Shown here piece after piece: positions 22,350 to 33,116 of a DNA stretch of 64,000 nt (its first letter is position 1; every line of letters starts with the position of its first letter). Position numbers and translations under genes: made by a program. The notes below the pieces were generated by a model that saw nothing but the letters and a program-made list of their open reading frames with translations, did no database searches and was not told the DNA's origin. The DNA is from Apoderus coryli (Eukaryota > Arthropoda > Insecta > Coleoptera > Attelabidae): positions 8,163,834 through 8,227,833 of the forward strand of contig OU452213.1 of assembly GCA_911728435.2 (NCBI GenBank). Direction: 5' to 3'.

Positions 22350-22880
22350 TAAAGGCGGGTTTAGCCAACTAATAATGCATAATTTTAGTGCATAATGGAT
22401 AATTTTTAAAACATGACACTTACATGTACCTGTTTATACAACGAATAGTGTATAATTCTTAATTTTAGTTGATAATGCATAAGGTTGGAAACTTTCAACT
22501 TTATGCACCAAATTATGCAAAAAATATCAATACGCATGCGCCGTATGGCTTATATTTTTAAATTATAAACACGCACATAACCTCAATTTACAAAATAAAC
22601 TAAATAATAATTGAAAATGTGATAATTAACAGAATTTTTAATTTGAAAGCTATCAAAACAAAAATAAGTCCAACACAAAGTAAAAGCATAATCTTTAAAG
22701 ACAATGTTAATAGGTTAACCTGCTGTCTAGTCAATTGTCACTTCTCAGTTCATGCATAAAAGTTATGAGTTGTATAAACACCTATATTTTGTTGTGAATG
22801 ATCGATTATGCACTATGTATTAAGCATAATTCTTTCTGCATTATGAACTATCCATTATTAGTTGGCTAAACCCGCCTTAA
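22350..22880. mobile_element. 525-bp MITE, PIF/Harbinger type
   Basis: Terminal inverted repeats of about 25 bp start AGGCGGGTTTAGCCAACTAA at 22353 and end with the exact inverse at 22877. They are flanked by TAA on both sides (22350-22352, 22878-22880). A 3-bp TWA target duplication is the PIF/Harbinger hallmark. There is no coding sequence inside. Confidence 0.8.
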
Positions 22881-23192
22881 CTTACAATAATTCTTAGGTT
22901 AACTCTTATACTTGTGTCAATTGTCAAAACTGTGTCCCTTGAATACCTACGTATAAGGTTTACAGACTTATCTAAATATAACACTAACAAAAAATATCAC
23001 TCACTTCATATTTAAAATTTGAGGCTACATAAATATAATATAAAATCCGTAAATTTTGAGAAGAGTTTAAGAAAATCTTACGATAATAATCCACGTGGAA
23101 AAATTGGACCATTAAATTACAGCGTGTTGGTTGCTAATTCCCGCCCTAGTAAATATAGGCGTTACTCTATTTGTTCACATTTAATAATGACA

Positions 23193-24608
23193 GCGATACC
23201 ATAGAATAAATAAAGAGAATATGAACTCCCACCACTTTCTATTGTCCTGTGCGAGGCAGGTGGTAGCCATTTTTTAATATACAACAACAGGGGAGTAATA
23301 GAATTATTTTATAATAGAATTACATCTTTATTAATTATAAAAACAAACACATACTTGTATTCATGTTTCCATATTTTATTTTTATTTATATTTTTAAAAT
23401 TTCTATTGATTAATTTTAATGTATAAAATAGGTTAAGGTAACCTAAAATATAATTTGGTAACATATTTTTTTGGGAAATTAGAACATGGATGTTCATACG
23501 TTACATTTTGGTTTAAATTAATAAAATTATTACTCATATTTAACTTAATTAAACAATTTTCAAAATTATTTTGAAATATATTTTCTAATTTGGAAATGTA
23601 AAAAAGTGTAATTGATTAAAAAAGTGTGATTGATTGTAAATATAAATTTATTAATTTTAGATAGAGTAAAATAAAATTGTTCTAATTTATACAATAGGTC
23701 AACCGATTTTCAATTCCTTAAGTTTAATTGAGAATGTATTATATTTTACCTGTTTATGGCCTTCAGAAAAACAACGCAAGCACACATGTTGGGAATTTCC
23801 CATTATATACCTACAAAACATGCTAAAATCACCCTCAATAAATGGGCAATAAAACCTGAGACGAGAATTTACTACCTGCTAATATCTATAATAGTTAAAA
23901 TATGTAATTCAAATTTAATAAACACTGTCAGAATTTAATGGAATTTTTGCACTCATCTAGTAAGATTTTAAGCTCTCTTTTTAGAATGCTTAAGATGTAT
24001 TGGACTTTTATGGGCAAATAGACTGAACTAAGTTATAAAAGATAAGGGCCACTGTGCTGCGAAATTAAGCGAAGTTATTCATGTTTTTTAAAAAATTTGT
24101 GTGATTTTTTTAGGCAAGTAAGCTCAATCTTTTAAACAGTTTGTTTAGAAATATTTGTTTGTCAAAATAACAATTAGTAATTTGATTTAATGTACCTATG
24201 TGATATTATTTGATTCTAATTTTATATGCATCTAATTCAAATAGTACATAAATATGTTACCTTTTACTATCCATTGGGAAACTAAAGAATGATAAATTGC
24301 AGTTATAATATTTATTCCTGCAATTCTTCGCAGCACAAATCATTCCGCCTCTGTTTTTTTTCCATTTCAAAATAAACAATATCACTCTCAAAAGTTTATA
24401 AAACAAAAACACACAATATAACTATATAACACACAGAATACTACAGCACTGGAAAACAAATCACTTGAAATGGCAAAGCACAAATAAAATATCCCGCCGA
24501 CAATGAGTGTATAAGAAAACATGGCGATTTTGAGTGCGCAATAATATGCGCAATCTCTTCTCCCACCAGCAAGATCACATTCTCTATTTATTTATTCTAT
24601 GGCGATAC
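23193..24608. mobile_element. 1.4-kb inverted-repeat element with 7-bp target duplication
   Basis: The element 23200-24601 begins CATAGAATAAATAAAGAGAA and ends with the inverse apart from a 4-base indel. It is flanked by GCGATAC at 23193-23199 and 24602-24608. CTCCCACCA near the left end is mirrored by a CTCCCACCAGC segment near the right end. No transposase frame is visible; short frames inside are uninformative. The family is uncertain; a 7-bp duplication (or 8 bp with a mismatch) would suggest hAT- or P-type insertion. Confidence 0.7.
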
Positions 24609-24860
24609 ATACAAATTTGAATATTGTAAAATTCTAATTGATTTATTTTCCCAAAACTTATAATAATAAAGTTAAATTGCTGTCAACTTCATAATATTTA
24701 TAGATTATGTTGATATAATGAAGTTATCAAATTTTTAGAATGTATTGTATGGACTAGTTTCTCGTAAACGTCTAACCTTTCATCGCCTGGGAATCACGCT
24801 GTATGTTATTTACGTTATCACAATTAAAAAACTTCCTTATGCCATTATGTTTGTTATAAT

Positions 24861-24997
24861 ATAGTGTGTCAGCGCTTGGTTAGTACTATCATCTAACAAC
24901 AGACGGCGTTATCAACTTCAGTCGTTCATTAATAAATTTCTGGTATATGATAGCGCCATCTGTTGTTAGTTGACATATACTAAGCGCTGACACTATA
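24861..24997. mobile_element. Short Tc1/mariner-type MITE, copy 1
   Basis: Inverted ends ATAGTGTGTCAGCGCTTGG and its near-inverse (AAGCGCTGACACTAT) enclose an internal inverted pair (CTAACAACAGACGGCG / CGCCATCTGTTGTTAG). A second copy lies at 27139-27275. TA is present at both edges. Confidence 0.7.
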
Positions 24998-25004
24998 TTA
25001 TATA

Positions 25005-26415
25005 AGCACAATGCTTATGCTTTCGTTTCGATAATCAAATCCTATATTAATTAGCAAAATCCTAATATACTGATAATATAACAAATAGATATACTAAATA
25101 TAATTATAAAAATTATATAGGGTGGTCAGAATTTAATTTCTCATAAATTATAACAATAATTAAATTCTGGCAAACTTCTTTGTATTATTGTTACATTGTT
25201 TAATTATATATGAAATTTTATAATATTAATTAATTTTAGTTAATGATAGATAATAAATATTATTCATACATCGAATCTAAGTGCGTCATATTTAGGTAGG
25301 TACTTCGTTAAATAATGTCATTATTATTATGGACCAATATTTTTACTTTATAAAAATTCAGTAATAACTAGAGTTTTGTTTCATGATAATGAATGAGTAA
25401 TAATTTCGTGTTTATTATTGTTTATAAATAAATTAGAATTATTTTAATTATTATAATAGTGTATCGATAATAAATATTAAGTAAGTAGTTATAAAACTAA
25501 TATGGGATAACAATAACAATTATAAAGTATAATTTATAATAATAAATAAGTATGATATAATGGTGTATTATTTTATTATTTAATAAAAAATATCGTGAAG
25601 AATCCTAAATATGAAAGAGGTAGGTATACTCTTCGTTATACTCTGTACCCTTATCCGATTTATTTGCTTTTATAAAACGAGAACCAGAAAATTGGTGAAT
25701 TACGTATAATAAATTTGGGACAATTTGTTTCACTTTGGTTATTGATTTGCTTGAGTGATTTTTCCAAAGAACTGAATTATAAATTTGCTATTAGTGTTGA
25801 TATAACTTATTCTTTGATTGCCTTTAACTTTATTTACTTTTTCGCCTGCCTGCACTTAAACAGAGTTTTAAATGACCAATTAGCGCCCCCTCTTTTTATT
25901 TTTTTTTCATAGATGGCGCTACTGTTAGATTTCCAATAATAACGTTAACATCAGTAGTTTTCACTCACTTAACTTAATGTGCATTCCATCTAGAGGATAA
26001 GTTGACAATTAATTGAGAAAGTTTACTTAGGTAGTCGTCTGGCATTCCGCTAAATTCATTTAATTATTTAAAATTGTCCATTATTAATTAGTAATCACTT
26101 TTTTATTATTATTGTAGTACCGAAATATACCTAAGATTCTAAAATCAAATTTCTATAGCGTACACGCTCAGATAATAATTTGACAGCTTCTTTCTACATT
26201 TAAAATACTCAACATTGACATGTGAGCCCCTCGCATAAGTTTATCTGATCTGAGTTTGTCAAAGGATAGCGCCCATCATCATGTACGTCAAAAATACTCC
26301 CATTAATTACTGTCAAAAACTGTCAGTTCATAACAGTAATAATTAATTATTAAAATAAAGTATTTTGGTTTAATATTGTAGTATGAAGAGGCGGGCGAAA
26401 AACAGTTGTAAGCAC
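25005..26415. other. AT-rich intergenic DNA without a recognisable gene
   Basis: Low-complexity AT-rich sequence. The open frames near 25715 and 26303 are short and have no coding signature. ATAGATGGCGCTA near 25911 and TAGCGCC near 26268 suggest small transposon relics. Confidence 0.5.
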
Positions 26416-26419
26416 CACT

Positions 26420-26528
26420 GGCGGTAAAGCCGCTACAGCCCTTCGCTGTATAGCTGCCCTCGCTCGCTTCGCTCAGTCGTGCGTCGTGCGTGTATACAGC
26501 GGCGGGCTGCAACGAATGCTTTACCGCC
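26420..26528. mobile_element. 109-bp GC-rich inverted-repeat insert
   Basis: Bounded by GGCGGTAAAG and its exact inverse CTTTACCGCC. The interior is CpG-rich (CCCTCGCTCGCTTCGCTCAG) in surroundings of very low GC. It may be a tiny MITE; no target duplication is evident. Confidence 0.45.
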
Positions 26529-26725
26529 CTTTATACTTAATATACTATATTTCACTTGGAAAAATGTTTTTTGTTCTGGAATTACATAAATATTGACAAA
26601 CACAAACGTAACAAACCATTAGGAGAATCTTATTGACTTTTTATGTAGCGCCTTCCCAAAAGTCATGTACCTATACTTACTATAGATATAGATTTCCACT
26701 CGTTACTCTTTGGTTTAGTTATAAT

Positions 26726-27080
26726 TTATAATAATAATAATAATAGCGTTTATTGCCCAACAGTTTTACCCTTTTACAGGACAATATATACATAATAATT
26801 GATAGATAACCACAAATTACAAGAACTATAAAAAAACTATATAAACAAAATAATCAACATTCTACTAATTATATAATTATTGTTGGTCCTTTTTTAAACA
26901 ATTTTATAACTAATACACTTTTATGGTTTGTTAATATAGATTTCCCGTCGACAATCCATTAATGATGTATTTGAACGTATTTTAGATCGTTCATTAATGC
27001 CCCTATTATTAATCAACGATTTTAGAATAATCAGCAACCCAACATACATTAATATTGGCAATAACTTATCGTTTAGGCAT
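26726..27080 (-). mobile_element. 3' end of a non-LTR retrotransposon
   Basis: On the minus strand the sequence runs to CTGTTGGGCAATAAACGC and then a (TAT)n tail at 26726-26745, a typical LINE 3' end. A related tail in plus orientation lies near 30255-30290 (GCTGTTGGACAATAAAGG). No reverse-transcriptase coding region is present here. Confidence 0.5.
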
Positions 27081-27081
27081 T

Positions 27082-27128
27082 GGGTTGATTGAAATATTTA
27101 ATTAAATTAATATTAAATATTTCAATCA
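27082..27128. repeat. AT-rich perfect hairpin
   Basis: TTGATTGAAATATTTAAT is followed after a few bases by its inverse ATTAAATATTTCAATCAA, an 18-bp stem, immediately left of the second MITE copy. Confidence 0.6.
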
Positions 27129-27138
27129 ATCATATTAA

Positions 27139-27275
27139 TATAGTTTGTCAGGGCTTGGTTAGTACCATCATCTACCAATAGACGGCGTTATCAAGTTCAG
27201 TCGTTCATTAATTTCTGGTATATAACGCCATCTGTTGTTAGTTGACAGGTGCTAACCAAGCGCTGACACACTATA
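27139..27275. mobile_element. Short Tc1/mariner-type MITE, copy 2
   Basis: Same family as 24861-24997. Ends are TATAGTTTGTCAGGGCTTGG and CCAAGCGCTGACACACTAT, with the same internal CAGTCGTTCATTAAT core. Differences between the copies show they are not a recent pair. Confidence 0.7.
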
Positions 27276-27571
27276 TACATATATATAAACAATGGTTTAG
27301 GCAACCAAACATACATACTAATTCATTAAACCATTGTCTTTGTCAGGACAATGCTAGTGATATTTAATTTCAGTAATTGTACAAATTGGAATACTAATAT
27401 TTACAATAAGAAAACTACGACAAAAGAAAATTAAACCAAAGATTACTTTGAATAAATATAACAAAAATTCAGAATCGTGTTATTTATTTTGTACAGTGGC
27501 GCCATCTTCTCCCAAACACATTAACTAACATACTCTGACATTATCGGTATCTAATCTTTAAATTTAATTGT

Positions 27572-27967
27572 ATGCTTCACTCGGAAAAAGAAGCTAGACC
27601 GCTTCCTTTGAATAGCATTGTCTTTTTAAACAAAGACAATACTCAGAGATATGGAGAAGGGCGAATGAGCTTCGATGAACGCGTATCCATTTTTCCGACG
27701 ACACTATGCGTCCCGCCATTTTCTAGCCACAAACGTCAAAAATTGCAACAATTATTATTGTTATCAGTTTTTTTAGCAATTATTAACCTACAATTTATGA
27801 ACGGTCCTCGTATCGTAAAAAGAAATTTGACCATACCCTGTAAGTGTAAGCTAGAAGATGGTGGCCCCGTGATTAGAAAATGTACGCATGTTGACGCTCA
27901 TTCTCCATATCTCTGCGCTGGCTTTATTCAAAGGCTTAATGCCACTTTTTTTTTGACGGAAGAATAG
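27572..27967 (+). other. Unrecognised 131-codon open frame, doubtful gene
   Basis: Opens MLHSEKEARPLPLNS, has a hydrophobic stretch (LLLLSVFLAIINLQF near residues 61-75) and a cysteine cluster (CKCKLEDGG...CTHVD). I recognise no family. The frame overlaps a perfect hairpin (ATTGTCTTTTTAAACAAAGACAAT, near 27617-27640, stem of ATTGTCTTT) and an inverted repeat (AGATATGGAGAA near 27648 / TTCTCCATATCT near 27902). Chance read-through of a small inverted-repeat element is therefore as likely as a gene. Confidence 0.25.
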
Positions 27968-27969
27968 AC

Positions 27970-28397
27970 GTCTTATCAGACAGAGGCGAACTATCTAGGG
28001 TCAGCAGATCCAGGGCAAAAAATAGCCTAATGTCAGGGTTTCTACGCTGCTGTATTCCAGGCAGTTTTACCTATTTATGTGTGCTCAGGAGCACTGTACT
28101 AGAAAGTCAATAAATTTTTTTTCGAAAATCAAAAACCAGCGAATTGTTGATTTAATTGAAAGTAAATTTGCTGTTATAAAAAAAATGCAAGTGAGGTATC
28201 TACCTGATCTGAGTTTGTAAAAGGAAAATTGTCATTGACCACAAACACAATCATTTTGAGGTTAAAATTTTCACTTCAATACCACGTTTTGTGAGCAATT
28301 TACTGAAGCGTGTTAAAAATTAAAGGAACACATTAAAACAGTTAAAATCTATATTTCAGTAAAAAAAAATAAGTACAAAATTGTATAAAACAAATTA
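27970..28397. other. Intergenic stretch downstream of the torsin-interacting gene
   Basis: No gene seen. It includes the 3' flank of the minus-strand gene at 28398. Confidence 0.4.
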
Positions 28398-29153
28398 TTA
28401 CGCTTTCACATTTAGTACAGTACTTGATATCCGTGTAAATAACGGATAAAACTTATCATCGTACGAAATATCCTTCCAAACCTGCATCAAACGATCCTCA
28501 ACAAACCTCATGTGACCTCGATTTGCAGGAATATCTTCATTAGTGCCCAACGTAAGCATGATTAACGCGTTTTTAACAACAGGATTGTAATCATCGCAAA
28601 AACTGTGTAACGCTTGTGCGGACTTCCCTGATATCATTTCGAGATTTTTCACAATCATCACACCGCTATCGGAAAGTTGATCTCGATACAATGTAATCGC
28701 TTTACCATAATCTTTAATAATCTCAGGTTGATTCATATCATCCGCACTAACAATAATTTCTTTTTTAGAACAATTAGTTAAAGTACATGTTGCTACCTTC
28801 GATATGTCTTTTAGCATGTTATTCATCCTACTTTCACTCACTTTATTTTTATTGTAAACGAATAAAATAGTTCTAGGTTGATCTAAAATTGGAATCTCTT
28901 TAATACTAACCTTAACTGTGAGCCAGAAATCATCATTTTGATCATAATATTTTGTGCTTAAGTCGATGATTTCCTCATCGAAACTTTTCTCTTTATCTGC
29001 AAATATATGCAATGCAAAAAGAAGTATTAGAATTGCTGCAGCGATAAATCCAAAAGATCCCATCCAATTTGATACAACTGATACAGAATAGTCCCTCGTG
29101 CGAACATCTTCATCTGATTCAACGTTACTCTCCTCTTTATCCTCTTCTATGGC
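28398..29153 (-). CDS. TOR1AIP: Torsin-interacting protein exon 3 (membrane helix and lumenal domain)
   Basis: Follows TTTTTTTTAG. It encodes an acidic juxtamembrane segment (AIEEDKEESNVESDED), the single membrane helix, and the whole lumenal AAA-like domain to TAA at 28398-28400. Confidence 0.72.
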   Translation of the reverse strand, partial: AIEEDKEESNVESDEDVRTRDYSVSVVSNWMGSFGFIAAAILILLFALHIFADKEKSFDEEIIDLSTKYYDQNDDFWLTVKVSIKEIPILDQPRTILFVYNKNKVSESRMNNMLKDISKVATCTLTNCSKKEIIVSADDMNQPEIIKDYGKAITLYRDQLSDSGVMIVKNLEMISGKSAQALHSFCDDYNPVVKNALIMLTLGTNEDIPANRGHMRFVEDRLMQVWKDISYDDKFYPLFTRISSTVLNVKA

Positions 29154-29583
29154 CTAAAAAAAACTTAACTAAGCTCTTTAATCATTAAATTATAATGTGG
29201 TAACACACGCTATCACTGTTTGAAGTGTTAGTTAATGGTTCACATATCTCGTTCTCTTGCAGACTTGATATATTGCGTGCTTCATAATAGTCTATACTTT
29301 TCCGATACTCTTTCTGATTATTTCCCTTTTCGTTATAATTGTCGTCATCATCACCCCTCGAGTTATCTTCTTGTTGTGAATCCATTGAAGACTTTATAGG
29401 GCTGTGAATACTGTCTTGATCATGGATATTCGGACGCCCTTTGATACTTAAAAATCGGTTTGGAGTACTTGTTGCTTCAGGCGTAATATCGTTCGGCTAT
29501 AAAAATACTCTTTATTGCATTTATTATCTAGTAAAAATAAATGAATAGTAAATCCCTAGGATAAGGAATTATCTACTTACCAT
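28398..29583 (-). CDS. TOR1AIP: Torsin-1A-interacting protein (LAP1/LULL1-like)
   Basis: Predicted single-pass membrane protein of the nuclear envelope or ER. In this family the lumenal AAA-like domain activates the torsin ATPase. Coding exons on the minus strand are 29581-29583 (ATG only), 29209-29496 and 28398-29153, giving 348 residues; introns are 84 and 55 bp with GTAAGT and GTGTGT donors. Residues 1-127 are acidic and disordered-looking, residues ~130-148 form a transmembrane helix (GFIAAAILILLFALHIFA), and the remainder is the lumenal domain. The segment GKSAQALHSFCDDYNP, then IMLTLGT and FVEDRLMQVWKD...LFTRISSTVLNV, matches the family's C-terminal pattern as I know it. All three phases join cleanly. 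Recognition is from memory of the family; a profile search would settle it. Confidence 0.72.
29209..29496 (-). CDS. TOR1AIP: Torsin-interacting protein exon 2 (acidic N-terminal region)
   Basis: Follows TTTTTATAG and encodes 96 residues rich in Asp, Asn, Ser and Glu (for example SRGDDDDNYNEKGNNQ). It ends TNTSNSDS at a GTGTGT donor in phase 0. Confidence 0.65.
29581..29583 (-). CDS. TOR1AIP: Torsin-interacting protein exon 1 (start codon only)
   Basis: Minus-strand ATG is followed directly by the donor GTAAGT, so this exon contributes only the initiator Met. The next exon continues PNDITPEATSTPN in frame. If this splice is not used, translation could start at the internal Met of SSMDSQQED. 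Confidence 0.55.
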
Positions 29584-29719
29584 TTTTTAAAAACTCAAAA
29601 CAAATAATAAACAAATATTTCAAGTATCCCACACTTAGAGCATAATTTTTATTTATAAATTTTTTATTTACGTATTTTTGATGACATAATTTTTTAGGTT
29701 AGAGTTAGTTTACACATAG

Positions 29720-30612
29720 AATTACAACATATTATGGACCGGCCCTGGCTAAATAATCACATAGCGTTTAACTGCAGCCAACGTTGCCAGAGAGAGATGG
29801 AGCTATTTACGGCAAAAACTCATCTATATAATATATATATATATAGATAACTGTGTTTCTTGGGTTGATCAGCAAATCTTTTTGAATAAAACTATTTTTC
29901 GTTATGCCAAGCTTTCGATATATTTATTTATATTTATATATATAATATATATGCAAAAACTCGAATAAATGATAAATACATGTATGAATTAAACTTAGCA
30001 ATAATTAATTAATTGGAGTTAATATAAATTTTTCTTTAACTATCATTTTTTGAAAGTTTTATTGACTGTAGTAATAACAAACATATATAATTAAATTTGT
30101 AATGATTGTGATATTTTTCCATGTCAAATTAAGGAACTTATTGACTGTTCATTATCTCATCTAAAGTAGCTAATTTTTAATAAACTAGAATTAATATTTA
30201 TTTTTTGTGGCTATGCATTTATATATATTTTGTTTTTTTGTCTTGTAATTGCCTTTGCTGTTGGACAATAAAGGCGCCGCTAATATTATTGATTAGAAAA
30301 AAAAATAGTTTTTGCTAATTTATGACGAATTCTGTTTCTTACTTCATTCCATCTAATTAGTTGCAGAATATGGCCATGTAAAGGATATTTTACACAAATA
30401 TAACCACACAAGTCTCTTAATGTTAGGAACTAGCCAAAAAACAAAAAAATATGATAATATGATATATGAAAATAAACTTGAATTATCCCATAAACACCAC
30501 ACGCACGTGAAATATCTTTTTGCCGTAATTAGCTCTATCCTTCTTCACTTTCTCTCTCGCACTGCGGTGGACACAATAAATTAACGTGGCACTCGGTCCA
30601 TATGTTGTAATG
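29720..30612. mobile_element. ~0.9-kb inverted-repeat element
   Basis: Left ATTACAACATATTATGGACC is mirrored by GGTCCATATGTTGTAAT on the right. A further inner pair, GAGCTATTTACGGCAAAAA and TTTTTGCCGTAATTAGCTC, is in inverted orientation. A LINE 3' tail lies inside near 30235-30300. It is positioned just upstream of the torsin-interacting gene start. No transposase seen. Confidence 0.55.
30180..30300 (+). mobile_element. LINE 3' tail fragment
   Basis: TTGCTGTTGGACAATAAAGG is followed by an AT-rich tail, the same 3' signature as the minus-strand fragment at 26726. It is nested inside the inverted-repeat element 29720-30612. Confidence 0.4.
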
Positions 30613-30898
30613 TCATTGAGTTTACAAAAATTATTGCTCTTTGTGTTTATATGCAACTAATAATACAGTTTCATTTGAAGCTCCATCTACCGATCGATAG
30701 TTGTATTTGTCATAATATGCCAATTCACTAGTAAAATCCGTATTTGTGCCTTATTACTACTATTACTAATTTGTCAATCGCCCCACGCGCATCCTGATTT
30801 ATAAAGTGCCTTGGCAAAGCGTGTTGTTATGACTGTTCTAGGTCTATAAAAATGAATTAGTGCTCTTCCTCTGCAACAGATGGTGATATCTTGAAGCA
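30613..30898. other. Spacer between two inverted-repeat elements
   Basis: About 290 bp of single-copy-looking sequence without a gene that I recognise. Confidence 0.35.
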
Positions 30899-31518
30899 GA
30901 ATTCATTTACAGTGACTATATATTCTAACAGTGATGTCATTAGAGTAAAAAAGTTGTCTTGTTTTTTATTGGCTCACAGAAAAACGTGGTTTCCGGTCCG
31001 GCATTAATCTGCACACTTTTTGTTTGTTTACTTTTTTTTACATGGGGTTCTTATGGGGGTATTCGGACGTTGAAAGTTTTTGTACAAATTTTAGTGTTAA
31101 TTATTATATTTATAAACATTTGTGATTGAAGACTTGTTAACAATGTGTTAGTGATTGTTTTAAGACTATAATTAATATTTCAAACCCTGTTTAAAAGAGT
31201 GGGTTTGCTGAGAAAGCAAGTATGCCCAATCGCGTATTGCACGGCGTTACAGAATCAGTTATAAATAATAATAATAATTAGTTACATAAATAATAATTAG
31301 CTACGTAAATGCCTAGAAATAATGCTCACGCATAAATGTATTTCCACGGCTCATAAAGTCCGTTTGGATCATTTGGCTCGTCGATTAAAATAACATAACC
31401 TCAGACTGTGTTGTGTTATAAAAAAAAACCAAGTTTTTTGTCATTATTTTGCACGAAAATATATGTGTACATAATAATAATGTTAAATAATTCTGTTTGT
31501 GTTTGTAGTAGAACAATA

Positions 31519-31671
31519 ATGCCTGGCTGTGCTCTTGTGGGTTGCAGTAATTCTGCCAGAAAAGGATTTGTTACGAAAACCTTCCCAAAAGATCCTGAAA
31601 GAAACAAGCAATGGTTAATTAAAATCCGGAGGGACAACTGGCAACCTACTGATTAATCATGCTTGTGTGAG
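31519..31671 (+). pseudogene. THAP zinc-finger exon, plus-strand copy, broken
   Basis: Starts MPGCALVGCSNSARKGF, continues TKTFPKDPERNKQWL and IRRDNWQPTD, then hits a stop just before the expected zinc-binding cysteine. A GTTAGT donor follows at 31672. CxxxxC at the start, the conserved FPKDP and the NW are THAP (C2CH DNA-binding) landmarks. A few extra bases around 31650 break the frame relative to the family. Confidence 0.65.
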
Positions 31672-31820
31672 GTTAGTAATAGTAATATACTTAATCTAGG
31701 CGTAACAGCACTCCAAAAATATATTATGCTTTATTTTTATACATAATTTAATGGTATTGTTATTTCTCACTTGTACTTGATATTTCTTACCTATTATTAT
31801 TAATTAATATACGTATTCAG

Positions 31821-31960
31821 GTTCACTTTCCTCCTGAAATGTGGGAAAAACTCGAGAAGATGGCACTCGCAAATTAAAGAGTAATCTTGTTCCCTTCTTC
31901 TCATTTTCTAAACCAGTAAAGAAGAGAAGGCCTCCACCTCAGAGAAGTTTAGTTTTGTGC
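31821..31960 (+). pseudogene. Second THAP exon, plus-strand copy, frameshifted
   Basis: After TATTCAG, VHFPPEMWEK supplies the THAP His and following residues. A one-base loss then shifts the frame relative to the minus-strand copy. It recovers as GTRKLKSNLVPFFSF in another frame. Confidence 0.6.
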
Positions 31961-32051
31961 AAGAAAATTACGTGTTGTTTCAGGATCACCTTTGTCTACT
32001 TCATCTCCAAGCAGAATTACAGAAGGCGATACTGTTTTAGATAAATTTATA

Positions 32052-32103
32052 TTGTACTTCCGGCTCATTATTGCGGTAATTGTTACTTGATACTTAAGTA
32101 TGT
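32052..32103. repeat. Isolated copy of the AAGTACTT-array unit
   Basis: TTCCGGCTCATTATTGCGG, then TAATTGTTACTTGATACTTAAG, is the inverse of the landmark in the 18185-20290 array, here as a single copy at the junction of the inverted THAP copies. The second motif is split here only for length: TAATTGTTACTTG plus ATACTTAAG. Confidence 0.6.
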
Positions 32104-32714
32104 GACAGCTCTTCAGCAATTAATTCTATTACAAATACAGGTAGAAAATGGATGTACCTATTGTATATTATTGGTAAAATTTATTACAAGATGTGGGTAA
32201 CATCTCTGATTAGAGCATAGTACAATTTTATTAAAGTAGGTATGTACAAATTCAAAAATTAAAACACTGTTATTTATGTGTAATGTTTATTAAATAAATG
32301 CATTCTTTTTTTACAAAAAAACCTGTTTTTCTTTATATAAATACCTATACTGTGTATAATGTATTTGTAAATCATTATTTAGATTATAGATACCTAAGTG
32401 GCTACAATAAAGTTGGTTAAAATAAAAAGTGTTTTACTTGGAAAGAATCCATTACAAGTGTTTTATCAAGAATTTTAGTGAAGTTTGATTGTACAATTTG
32501 CTGGTCGAATCTGTAACAAATAAAAATATCACTTAGATTTTGCATCTATAATTCTAAATTGGAAAATCCACTAAATAATACTCGTAATATTCTACTTAAA
32601 ATGTATCACAAACTACCTACTCTTTCATATTTTGTGGAATATTTGATATAAGTAGGTAGCAAAAAAGTAGATCTAGAGACACACATACCGGCTTTAGTTT
32701 TCCTGTACAAAACT

Positions 32715-32844
32715 AAACTTTGTGAGGTGGAGGCCTTCTCTTCTTTACTGGTTTAGAAAATGAGAAGAAGGGAACAGCATTACTCTTTAATTTGCGAGTG
32801 CCATCTTCTCTAGTTTTTTCCCACATTTCAGGAGGAAAGTGAAC
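32715..32844 (-). pseudogene. Second THAP exon, minus-strand copy, open
   Basis: Reads VHFPPEMWEKTREDGTRKLK, then SNAVPFFSFSKPVKKRRPPP, with the AVPxxF motif that closes a THAP domain. This exon is better preserved than its plus-strand counterpart. Confidence 0.6.
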
Positions 32845-32964
32845 CTGAATACGTATATCAAGTACAAGTGAGAAATAACTACCATTAAATTATGTATAAA
32901 AATAAAGCATAATATATTTTTGTAGTGCTGTTACGCCTAGATTAAGTATATTACTATTACTAAC

Positions 32965-33116
32965 CTCACACAAGCATGATTAATCAGTAGGTTGCCAGTT
33001 GTCCCTCCGGGTCTTATTAACCATTGCTTGCTTCTTTCAGGATCTTTTGGGAAGGTTTTCGTAACAAATCCTTTTCTGGCAGAATTACTGCAACCCACAA
33101 CAGCACAGCCAGGCAT
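32965..33116 (-). pseudogene. First THAP exon, minus-strand copy, broken
   Basis: Begins MPGCAVVGCSNSARKGF with FPKDPERSKQWL. An indel after WLI shifts the frame through the RRDNWQ region relative to the plus copy. A GTTAGT donor follows, as in the plus copy. Confidence 0.6.
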
